From a virus: DNA of 55,067 nucleotides. The stretch lies in IMG/VR virus record IMGVR_UViG_3300027969_000130, positions 1 through 55,067 of that record; one strand, written 5' to 3'. The notes below the pieces were generated by a model. That model was given only the letters and a program-made list of their open reading frames with translations, was not told the DNA's origin and searched no databases. Positions 40,776 through 49,223 of this stretch are shown piece by piece. Position 1 is the stretch's first letter, and the number at the start of each line of letters is the position of its first letter. A program made the translations under genes and the position numbers.

Positions 40776-40831
40776 GATAAATACCTTTCTTCTTTCTGTT
40801 TATGCTAGCAGGATTGCTGTGCATGGGATTG

Positions 40832-40860
40832 ATTCTAGTGCGTAAAACCACGCAGCGCGC
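40832..40860 (-). promoter_or_regulatory. Phage early promoter of the replication operon
   Basis: Read leftward: GCGCGC (40860-40855), 17 bases, TAGAAT (40837-40832). The same hexamers and spacing occur at 27109-27137 and 27312-27340. The following leader also resembles that before 27056, including AGAAAGAAGAAAGGT before the start codon. Confidence 0.75.
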
Positions 40861-40903
40861 ACTTTTTTTAAAATAAATGCTATCACTTATACCAGCTGGG
40901 CTC

Positions 40904-41066
40904 AAATTCCCTATAGAGTGATTCTAGAGCCATAACAGAGTGTATCAGTTCAATTAAAAACTATTCTAACACTCGTTCGCTCGATAGCATAAGGCTGCGC
41001 GAAGCCAAAACAGAGAATACTAGTACACTCTGTTTTGGTCTAGAAAATCATCTATAGCGTTTTTGG
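40904..41066. repeat. Operon-boundary inverted-repeat element, copy 2
   Basis: Right-facing motif: CTATAG 40911-40916, AACAGAG 40934-40940, then TGTATCAG. Left-facing motif: CTATAG 41052-41057 and AACAGAG read from 41034 down to 41028, then TGTACTAG. The CTATAG-to-AACAGAG phase is 23 bases in both, as in copy 1. Between them lie TTAAAAACTATT and CTCGTTCGCTCG, again as in copy 1. The left-facing arm runs into the last codons of the late operon (KRYR stop). It separates the end of the late operon from the start of the early operon. Confidence 0.85.
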
Positions 41067-44000
41067 AGTTCTGCCAGACCGCCCCTGGCCTTGCGGGTCA
41101 AGGCTTCTTGGTCTGTTACGCGGAACCAGTTACCTACGCCGCCAGAACCACCGGCTGGTCTTTCATAGCCAGAGAATCCACCTGCCTTAGCAACACCTTC
41201 CATCACGAAGTCCTTGCCTTGCGCGGTATCGTAGATCTCCTCGCCTGTCATTGCCTTGCCTTCTGGCAGCTTGTTGAAGAACCTGCGCATCAGTTTTACA
41301 TCTTCAGGGCTGTAGGTCTCTTCAAAGCGAAGCAACTTGGCTGCAGGCACGTCAAACTTGTTGATCATAGGAGGGCCTTCTTGCCCCATCTGAGTCATCT
41401 TGTCTTGAGCCCGCTTGATTGCATAGCCTTGGTCAGTAGTTACGTCTAGATTCTTCTCCCTGTCTAAACGGATACGGCTAGGACCTCCATGGAGGACCCG
41501 TAGCAGGCCTTCTGCTGCATCCTTCATGTTGCCTACACGTCCACCACTCTGGAAGCCCTGGGGAGCCGTAGGAGGTTCCTTGGGTTGTTCTTCCTCAACT
41601 ACTGGTTCCTTCTCCATCATTCGCTTGCCTGTTTCCAGGGCAGCAGCGCCACCAGCCATAGGCGGAAGTAACGGAGGAGCCACAAAGCCGTACAGTTTTT
41701 GACCTTCCTTGTTGATCTTTTCCTTCATCTGAGGAGTGATGTCAACTGAGAATGCCTTGATTTTTTCTGCTTTTGGTTGCTCAAGTCGTTTTATTGCTAG
41801 TTCACGAGCAGCTGCTTCTACCCCGCGATCCTGGAATTCATCCATGACATTCCACCAAGCATCTTCCCATTCTGGGCTGTTTGGGTGAAGGCCTTGTTCA
41901 CGAAGCGCCTGATCAGTCAAAGCGTGGGTGCGCTCCATTGCCATTTCCATAAGCTCATCGTCATCTCCGTTAGCAATATCGTCCATCATTCTTTGGATTT
42001 GGCGCTCTGAGACTTTACTTTTGGTGCAGGGGTTCTCAAACTCCATATAACCGGTTGGTGCCTTGAATTCCTTGCCCGCGTAATTCTTGACATAGGAAGG
42101 CAAGCGCTGGTCATAGAATGACTTCATGCCTTCGCCGCCAATGGTCAAGTCTGGTCCGGTGATTTTGGCAAACGAGGCAAGGGGCGGATAAGTTCCTGAT
42201 TCTGGATTTCCTGCCTTGTCACGAACTACGTGGAATTCTTGCCATTGTTCAGGGGTGCGCTCTCCTTCAGGGATAGCCTCAAGCTCTTTCAGTCTTACTT
42301 CTTCAGGAGACAAGTTGCGAAGCTTGTTTGACTTGAGCCAGTTTGTATATTCGTCGACCATTTCGCTTGCAATACTTTCACCAGCAGGTGTTCCATCAAC
42401 ATCAAGTTCCCAACGTTCTTGGTAGTCACGCAGCCACTTCTTTTGGTCGGTGGTCATACGGTCGCCGTACTCCCACAGCAAGTCACTAACGTCCTTGTCG
42501 TCAGGCATAGCATCCGTGCGCTTAACTGGGCTCTTCAGAAGATCGTGAAGCTCAGGAGCCTTGTCTTCGATTTGCTTAGCAATCCCAGCTCCAAACACCT
42601 CTGTAAGAGTCTTGCCTTCGCCAGGGCCTGAGACAAATGTGTCGCCAACAAGCTTGCCATCAAAAACAGTACGGTCGCCTTTTTTGCCCTGAATCATCAA
42701 TGAGCCATCTTCTGCTGGGTTGTAGTTGATCGAGTCAACGGCCTGACGCAAGCCGCTTTCATATCGCTTGACTTGCTCAACACCAGGAGAGAACGCGACC
42801 TTGTCATAGCCTTCTTTAGCAGCCAGGTCTAAGATGTCCTTGGTAGCAAGCTCATGCCAGTTCTTCTTGAATGGGGCATCAGGAACTTTACTCTCAATTC
42901 CAGAGGCTTCTTTTCTTAGTTCATCAACGATATACTTTTCAGGAGAAGTTGTGTGAGTACGAGTATCCGCCCCCTTACGAGGTTGACCTGTCTTAGGATC
43001 AACTTCAATAACAGTCACAGACCAGTCGTACTTGGTTTCATCCGTTGCTTTTTTAGTTGCCCAACGCTCAGCGGCCTCACCTTCAATGCCGGCACTCTTT
43101 GCACGCTGAATGGCGTAGTCATAGGCCTTTTTATAAGCTGGGCTTCCTTCGCCTGAATTAAAAGACAACACCTTGTCCATACCGCCGTATCCAGGAACAA
43201 TCTTTCCTGGTGTGAAGTATTCCTTCAATTCTTCTTGGTTCATCCCAGTGTTCCGGAGACGCTCCATCTTAGAGTTCAGCTGATAGAGCTTTTCGTCGTC
43301 CTCAGCAGACCGATAGCCAAAATTCTCGTCAACCTGTTTTTCAATTTCGGCTTTGCGTTCTTTGTTTAAGCGATTAAAGACCGACCTAATCTTGTTCTCA
43401 TTTTCGTTAGTCACATCAGTCGAGCCAACCTCAGCAAGAGCCTTTTGACGAATGTCCGTGCGCTCAGACTCAAGGATCCTCTTGACTTCACGCTTGCGAG
43501 CATCACGAGCCTTTTGGTGCCAGTCTGATTGGATCTCGTCAACGTACAAGACTTTCTCACCATTAGGGCCAGTCATGTCAGAGACGCGGTAATGAGCCAA
43601 GACATCTGGATCGTCCCAGTGGCTGGCAGTAAACATCTGACGCTCGGTGGTGACCTTGTCAATCAGGGAATTAAGTTCCTTGTTGACTGCTGCCGCCTCT
43701 TCTTCAGTTGCTGGATTGCTTTTTAAAAGCTCATCGATGCGCTGGCTTATGGCAGCAGCTCCTGGAGCAGACCTGTCTTCATGCTGAAGCAAGATCTCAC
43801 GATAGTTGTTTTGGCCTTTGCTCTTGCTGTATTGACTAAACTTGGTATTTGTAGCACCCAAAGCCAAGTCAAACTGTTCTTCTGCTTCTACAACAGCCCG
43901 CCTTACGTTTTGAAGAAGATAAGCTGATTCAGAATCAAGCTTCCCTGTTGCAGGATCAACTGGAATTCCAAGCTCTTCTGGATCCATATTCCTGACTTGT

Positions 44001-45070
44001 TTTGCGTCAAGGATCTCACCTGTTTCGGGATGAAAAAAACCTAAGTTTCGTCCGGTTGCAGGATCAACAACAGGCTGAATGTTTAATTCTTCAAGCGCAT
44101 TTTCAAACCTTTTTTCAAGACGGGGTTGCCATTCCGGATCCAAGCCTTGTCCAAGCTTGATTCGCTTAGGGATTGGTGGCTTGTTTGCAGCAATAGTCTT
44201 TTGCAATTCTTCCTGAGTGATCTTAGGAGATGCTTGTAGCTTTTGCTTAATGGCTCTAGATTCAAGTTCTTCTGGCTTAATGCCTGGAGTGGTCTCAAGC
44301 TGCTTAAGGATCTGCTCGCCAGTTCCTTTTTTCTGCTTTAGCGTATTGATCGCCTTGTCAACAGCAGAGAAGAACGTAGCGACCTTGCCAACCTTGCCGC
44401 CTTCTTCGTACTTTTGAATCAGGCCGCCCAAGGCTTTTTTGTCTGGCTCGCTAAAAGCTTCAACAGCCGTGCCTATTGATCCGCCAAAAGCCGTTCCAAT
44501 ACCGTAGTTGATGGCTCTTGGATCGACTGTAGGAGACAGATATTCGATAGGAGCAGCAGCAACCTTGCCGGCCATTCCCATCTTCTTTGCTCCGCCAAGG
44601 ATCTTGTTCATCAAGGCGCCAGGAACCGGCAACTGACCGAGCATCTCGCCGCCAGCATAAGAAAAGTGCTCAAGAGCCCCTTTAGGCTCATTGATACCCA
44701 TGTCCTTACGGACGGCTTCCTTGATCTTGCCTGCCTTTTTATCAGCTGCAACCGCAAAGTCTGGAGCGTACTTTTCATCTACAATACCAGCAACTGCTGG
44801 AATAGCCACGGTGTTGTAGTAGATGCCAGGAGTTCCCTTGCCCACGCCAACTTCGCCTTTGTCGTCAAGGCCAGACCACTGGCTTCTAAAACCAGCAGTC
44901 GCTTGCTTGGCTGCCCTGACTACGGAGTCAAGAGTTTCCTTGCGGCTTTCAAAAGCTCTTTTGGTGTCTGGGTTAGAAGGAGTTTCCTTGAGCTTTGAGA
45001 TGGAGTCTCTAATCTCCTGAGCCTTGTTCCCTTTTTCGTACTTCTTTTCGAGTTTGTCGAGGTCACTCAT
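41048..45070 (-). CDS. Large ejection-type virion protein with polyvalent-protein and ART-like domains
   Basis: The protein has 1340 residues. The N-terminal 250 residues are helical with a Gly/Ala-rich stretch (~155-215). The middle contains conserved segments HWDDPDVLAHYRVSD and LYVDEIQSDWHQKARD, then KNWHELATKDILDLAAKEGY and TIGGEGMKSFYD, found in very large phage polyvalent proteins. The C-terminal ~125 residues (VLHGGPSRI, TTDQGYAI) resemble ADP-ribosyltransferase-like DUF3990 folds. It is the last gene of the late operon, which fits an internal protein injected with DNA. Start ATG 45070, SD GGAG. Confidence 0.65.
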   Translation of the reverse strand: MSDLDKLEKKYEKGNKAQEIRDSISKLKETPSNPDTKRAFESRKETLDSVVRAAKQATAGFRSQWSGLDDKGEVGVGKGTPGIYYNTVAIPAVAGIVDEKYAPDFAVAADKKAGKIKEAVRKDMGINEPKGALEHFSYAGGEMLGQLPVPGALMNKILGGAKKMGMAGKVAAAPIEYLSPTVDPRAINYGIGTAFGGSIGTAVEAFSEPDKKALGGLIQKYEEGGKVGKVATFFSAVDKAINTLKQKKGTGEQILKQLETTPGIKPEELESRAIKQKLQASPKITQEELQKTIAANKPPIPKRIKLGQGLDPEWQPRLEKRFENALEELNIQPVVDPATGRNLGFFHPETGEILDAKQVRNMDPEELGIPVDPATGKLDSESAYLLQNVRRAVVEAEEQFDLALGATNTKFSQYSKSKGQNNYREILLQHEDRSAPGAAAISQRIDELLKSNPATEEEAAAVNKELNSLIDKVTTERQMFTASHWDDPDVLAHYRVSDMTGPNGEKVLYVDEIQSDWHQKARDARKREVKRILESERTDIRQKALAEVGSTDVTNENENKIRSVFNRLNKERKAEIEKQVDENFGYRSAEDDEKLYQLNSKMERLRNTGMNQEELKEYFTPGKIVPGYGGMDKVLSFNSGEGSPAYKKAYDYAIQRAKSAGIEGEAAERWATKKATDETKYDWSVTVIEVDPKTGQPRKGADTRTHTTSPEKYIVDELRKEASGIESKVPDAPFKKNWHELATKDILDLAAKEGYDKVAFSPGVEQVKRYESGLRQAVDSINYNPAEDGSLMIQGKKGDRTVFDGKLVGDTFVSGPGEGKTLTEVFGAGIAKQIEDKAPELHDLLKSPVKRTDAMPDDKDVSDLLWEYGDRMTTDQKKWLRDYQERWELDVDGTPAGESIASEMVDEYTNWLKSNKLRNLSPEEVRLKELEAIPEGERTPEQWQEFHVVRDKAGNPESGTYPPLASFAKITGPDLTIGGEGMKSFYDQRLPSYVKNYAGKEFKAPTGYMEFENPCTKSKVSERQIQRMMDDIANGDDDELMEMAMERTHALTDQALREQGLHPNSPEWEDAWWNVMDEFQDRGVEAAARELAIKRLEQPKAEKIKAFSVDITPQMKEKINKEGQKLYGFVAPPLLPPMAGGAAALETGKRMMEKEPVVEEEQPKEPPTAPQGFQSGGRVGNMKDAAEGLLRVLHGGPSRIRLDREKNLDVTTDQGYAIKRAQDKMTQMGQEGPPMINKFDVPAAKLLRFEETYSPEDVKLMRRFFNKLPEGKAMTGEEIYDTAQGKDFVMEGVAKAGGFSGYERPAGGSGGVGNWFRVTDQEALTRKARGGLAELQKRYR

Positions 45071-48000
45071 TTTCTAGGCTCCGGACGATGCGTTGGACTT
45101 TGGCTTCATCGTCCTCTTCCTCATCAGCCGGAACGTCGGATTCAGGAGCCGCTTTGCGTGTTGTAGGAGCCGCTGCTCCGATGGTACCTGAGGTCGTCTT
45201 GAGGCGTCTGGCAGAGTTGTTCTTGTCTTCAATGAACTTGGCGCTGCTTGCTTCAAGGCGTTTCAAGGTATCATCAACCTCTTGGGTTGTTCCTGACTTC
45301 AGCATCTTGGCCACTTCGCCGGCTGTCTTCTCGTCAAGAGAGGTACGAGCCTGCAAGTATTTCAAGACGCGCCCAACCACCGAGCCAGGTGATCCTGCTG
45401 CTACGTCCACTGCTTCACCAGCAATGTCGAAGATGCCGTTGCCGGCTTTCAGGTCTTTCAAGGCTTCTGTCTTATTTGCTGTGCGGCTGCCGCGGACAAT
45501 GTCTTGGGCATTACGGAACAATTCAGACTCACGTTGGAGAGCTGCCTCAAACACAGTGTATTCGTTAGGATCCTTGAACAAAGCTTCTAGACGTTTACGT
45601 GTTGCAGGGGCTCCTATGATCCTCTGGGCCGCATTGATTTGCTGCGGAGAGTCCATAACCTTAGTCAGGAGTGACTGTGCAACGCCAGCACGCAAAGCAT
45701 CACGCTCGGCTTCTGACATACCGTCAACCAGTTTCTTGGCTTCGTTTGGCAGCATCTTAGGTGACAAGTAATCTGTACGGCCCATACGGAGAGCGTCTAA
45801 GACTTCCATGTCGCCAGCATACTTAGCCCTGGCTGCTGCATACTCAGGCACGTTTTCATCGATGACGCCAATGTAGGCCTTGCGAAGATCTTTGAGTGCA
45901 TTGGCTTCCGCCTTGCCCATACCTTCGCCTTTGTAGCCCTTGTCAATCAGAGCATCAATGCCCCGCTTGATGTAGTCAAGGGTTCTGACGTCAGGAATCT
46001 TGCCGACGCTGATCAGGTTGCCGTCTTTGTCTTGGCTGTAGATGTCATTCAGCTTGAACTTGCTAGCATCTTCGCCTCGAAGTTCTGCGGCTCTTGCTTC
46101 TTTGCTGGAGATAGCTTGAGCTTCCTTGAATGCCTTCTTGAAGGTATCATCCTCCAAAACCTTCAGGATGCGGGTATCATCAACCGATCCATGCGCGTAG
46201 GCGGTATCGTAGAGATTGTTGGCATTGGAACGCAAGGTTCCCATCAACTTGTCTTCTTGTGCCGTGTAATCAACACCCTTGCCGATGTCTTTCAGGGCAC
46301 GAGAGGCCGCTGCTTCCCGACCGCCTTCTAAGCGATCATTCAGGCCTTGACCAAGGATCTTGCGACCAGGTCCTGGGCGAGTCACTACTGCTTCGCCAAG
46401 GGTTGACAGAGATGGGGTTGCATCCATGATTGTGGATTGAACACCAAGCTTCTTGTCGGCTGCCATCCTTGCCTTAAGGGTTGTAGGGTCCATTTCGTCC
46501 CTGCCCATAGCTTCCAATACCTTATTGGTTGCGCGTTGCTCTACGGCCCCAGGAGATGGTCGGATTGCATTCTTAACAGCCTTGGCTGCCTGACCAGTGA
46601 GCTGGATGCCTTTGGCTACAGTTGGGCCAAGGACGGCTCCTGTTGCACCGCCTTCCAAGGCTCCCATACCGCGTTCGCCTTCGGTTGCAGAACCTGCTCC
46701 TGCAATAGAGCCCGTTGCCGCAGCGGAACCTGCCGCCTTGCCCATAGTGCCTGTCATAAACTTGGGCATGTATTGGGCCAGCTTGCTTGCAGCCATTCCC
46801 ATGCGGCCGGCTCCCATCACAGATCCGGCTGTTCCGGCTCCTGGGATCATTGCCATACCAATGGTTGGAATTGCGCCTGAGACTAGCTCAGTGCCCAAGG
46901 CAGCAAAGGGATGCTTCTCTTGGAACTGCTGATAGGCTTCACGTTCTTCACGGACAACGTCTTCATAAGGGCGACCTTCCATCTTGGCTCGAACACGGGC
47001 AACAGCCTCGTCGCCAAAGCCAAGACCTAAGCCCTGACCGACAGCGCGGCCAAAGTTGGCCATTGAATAATCGCCGCCATCGGCCATGTGGACCATTCCA
47101 CCGCCTGCTTTCTTGACAAGCTCATGGTCAAAAAACTTATGCTCTGCCGCAGACTTAGAGCCATATTGGCCGTAAGTTGTAAGCGCGTCAGGACCACCTA
47201 AGTATTTGCGCATCATCTCTATCATTTCAGGAGAGTATGTCTGCTTGGTTGGAGTGACCGGAGTCGTTGTTGTCTTAGTTACTGGAGTTGTCGTCTTAGT
47301 GACTGGTGTTGTTGTGGTTGGCTTGGTCGTCACAGTTGTTGGCTGAGACTGAGTACCGCCAGCGGCAGTATATCGCGTGCTGACATCTTGCCAAGGCAGG
47401 CCAGTTGTCTTAGACATCTGAAGCGTGCCAACACCAAACGTACCCATGGCTGCAGCTATGTCTTTGTCAGAGGCTCCAGGATGCTCTTGCAACCAAGCAT
47501 ATACGTCATGATTGGAATACTTAGGAGCCGCAGCGTCATAACGCTTTTGAACGTCTTCTAACTTAAGACCTGTTGCCCTAGCCATTTGAGTAGGATCAAC
47601 TCCGTACTCGTTCATCGCGTAAGCAATATCTTGGTCTGCCATTCCAGAACGCTCGCCCAACCAATCCTGGACCTGCTTGTCTGAGATCGGCTGAATTGCT
47701 GCATCATAACGACCTTGAACATTTCCAAGATCAAGGCCTGTTGCCCTAGCCATTTGAGAAGTGTCAACGCCGTACGTCTGCATGGCCTTAGCAATCTCTT
47801 GATCGGTCAAGCCAGGATTAGAGTTTAAATAGTCAAGAACCTGCTGGTCGGTGTATCCGCCATCAGCATAATGAGCAACCATGCCGCCGTCGGCGTAACG
47901 GCCAACAAAGCCACCGTCTGCATTAGCTTCGGGAGTGATCTTGCCGTAAGCACCCTTGCGGATGTTCTCCATCTTGGTTTGGCTAGTCTTTAAGCGACGA

Positions 48001-49214
48001 GCCGCTGCCTTGATGGCGCGATCGTAAATAGCCTGACGTTCGGTGTCACTCATGCTGAGCGAGCCCTGAATGTCTATCAGGATCTTACGTTCGCCTTCAG
48101 TTGGGTTACCACCAAAGATGGCTTTCAACTGGTCAAGTCCGTTTGACAAGACCAAGGTCTCAAGGTCAGTAGTTGCAGTCACGCCTTGCGAGTCGCCGAC
48201 TCCTGGAATGTTGCGGGCAATCGTGCGGCGGGCTCCTGCACCAAAACCAGAATAAGCTTGAGGGCTGATCTGTTTGGCCTTGGTCAAGTTTAAGATTGCC
48301 GTCTTGCTAGCGTTGACAACGTCTTCAGCTTCAAACAGCTCACTTTGTTCTTTTGCACTTAGGTTCAAGCCCTTGCCCTCACCAGCCAAAGCTTTCACTC
48401 GAGCGGTAAATTCAGGGGTCCCTGGAGTCAGGCCTTCATCCTTGGCAAGCTTACCGGCCGGAGATGACGGCTTATCAGCATCTCGCTCGGCTTTGGCTTC
48501 AGAAGGAATATAGTTGAGCTTGTTCAAGCGCTGCTTGTAAACAGACTTGTTGGCAGGTGACACATTAGGATCGTTGATCTTCTCAAGCAACTGATCGATC
48601 TCATTGGTCTTAACAGCCGATGGACGAGTGGTCAAGTAAGTGATGCGCGATTGCGCATTCTTCTTGGCATTTTCATTGGCTTTTGGATCGTCAATGATCT
48701 CCTGCATCTTCTCGATCTCAGTCAAGCGATCGCGAGGAGTTGAACGAGCCAGAGCAGAAAGGGCTCCAATCTGAGCTTTTTGACCTTCGCCTTTTACATC
48801 AGCTGCTGCCAACTGATACTTGAGGTTCAGGTCTTCTAGTTCTTGGCTGGCTTTACGGCGCTGCGAAAGAGCCTCGCCAGTCGTCTCGGCAAGATTACCA
48901 AGTGTTTCACCAAAGCCCCCAGTCCGAGTAGGCTTACCGAGAGCAGCCGCAATACGGAACGCCATCTCTGCCTGGTCCGGACCAGCGGACCTAGCCATGA
49001 TCCGTTCACGCGCCTTATCCAGCAGGGCCTGTTTATCAGTCGCCGATTTTTCAGTGTTTTCAAGATATTTTGTCAGTAAGGTTTGAAGTTGTCCAGTATA
49101 AGGATTGGAAGCGCCTCTTGACGAGGAGTAGCCAAATGTTTGCGCCCCGCTGGTTGCATCTTGTGAACCCGCTTCCAGGGAACCGGTTTCTTCGTCGTCT
49201 TCAAGCAATGGCAT
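45063..49214 (-). CDS. Large ejection-type virion protein with three 56-residue repeats
   Basis: The protein has 1383 residues. The N-terminal 300 residues are coiled-coil rich. YADGG motifs precede three tandem 56-residue repeats (about 452-617) ending YGVDTSQMARATG and similar, then a Thr-rich linker and YGQYGSKSAAEHKFF. A Gly/Ala-rich, membrane-seeking part follows (about 755-860), and the C-terminal third is helical and charged. No lytic transglycosylase motif is evident. It lies in the ejection-protein block before the 1340-residue protein, overlapping it by 8 bases. Confidence 0.65.
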   Translation of the reverse strand: MPLLEDDEETGSLEAGSQDATSGAQTFGYSSSRGASNPYTGQLQTLLTKYLENTEKSATDKQALLDKARERIMARSAGPDQAEMAFRIAAALGKPTRTGGFGETLGNLAETTGEALSQRRKASQELEDLNLKYQLAAADVKGEGQKAQIGALSALARSTPRDRLTEIEKMQEIIDDPKANENAKKNAQSRITYLTTRPSAVKTNEIDQLLEKINDPNVSPANKSVYKQRLNKLNYIPSEAKAERDADKPSSPAGKLAKDEGLTPGTPEFTARVKALAGEGKGLNLSAKEQSELFEAEDVVNASKTAILNLTKAKQISPQAYSGFGAGARRTIARNIPGVGDSQGVTATTDLETLVLSNGLDQLKAIFGGNPTEGERKILIDIQGSLSMSDTERQAIYDRAIKAAARRLKTSQTKMENIRKGAYGKITPEANADGGFVGRYADGGMVAHYADGGYTDQQVLDYLNSNPGLTDQEIAKAMQTYGVDTSQMARATGLDLGNVQGRYDAAIQPISDKQVQDWLGERSGMADQDIAYAMNEYGVDPTQMARATGLKLEDVQKRYDAAAPKYSNHDVYAWLQEHPGASDKDIAAAMGTFGVGTLQMSKTTGLPWQDVSTRYTAAGGTQSQPTTVTTKPTTTTPVTKTTTPVTKTTTTPVTPTKQTYSPEMIEMMRKYLGGPDALTTYGQYGSKSAAEHKFFDHELVKKAGGGMVHMADGGDYSMANFGRAVGQGLGLGFGDEAVARVRAKMEGRPYEDVVREEREAYQQFQEKHPFAALGTELVSGAIPTIGMAMIPGAGTAGSVMGAGRMGMAASKLAQYMPKFMTGTMGKAAGSAAATGSIAGAGSATEGERGMGALEGGATGAVLGPTVAKGIQLTGQAAKAVKNAIRPSPGAVEQRATNKVLEAMGRDEMDPTTLKARMAADKKLGVQSTIMDATPSLSTLGEAVVTRPGPGRKILGQGLNDRLEGGREAAASRALKDIGKGVDYTAQEDKLMGTLRSNANNLYDTAYAHGSVDDTRILKVLEDDTFKKAFKEAQAISSKEARAAELRGEDASKFKLNDIYSQDKDGNLISVGKIPDVRTLDYIKRGIDALIDKGYKGEGMGKAEANALKDLRKAYIGVIDENVPEYAAARAKYAGDMEVLDALRMGRTDYLSPKMLPNEAKKLVDGMSEAERDALRAGVAQSLLTKVMDSPQQINAAQRIIGAPATRKRLEALFKDPNEYTVFEAALQRESELFRNAQDIVRGSRTANKTEALKDLKAGNGIFDIAGEAVDVAAGSPGSVVGRVLKYLQARTSLDEKTAGEVAKMLKSGTTQEVDDTLKRLEASSAKFIEDKNNSARRLKTTSGTIGAAAPTTRKAAPESDVPADEEEDDEAKVQRIVRSLENE
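47358..47862 (-). repeat. Three 168-bp coding repeats
   Basis: The repeats encode 56-residue units with D-x-x-V-x-x-(Y/W)-L at the start, IA-x-AM-x-x-(Y/F)GV in the middle and ATGL-x-x-x-x-V-x-x-RY-x-AA (third copy TTGL) at the end. The units diverge to roughly 50 percent identity, so they are old and selected at the protein level. Confidence 0.8.
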
Positions 49215-49223
49215 TTTTTATCC

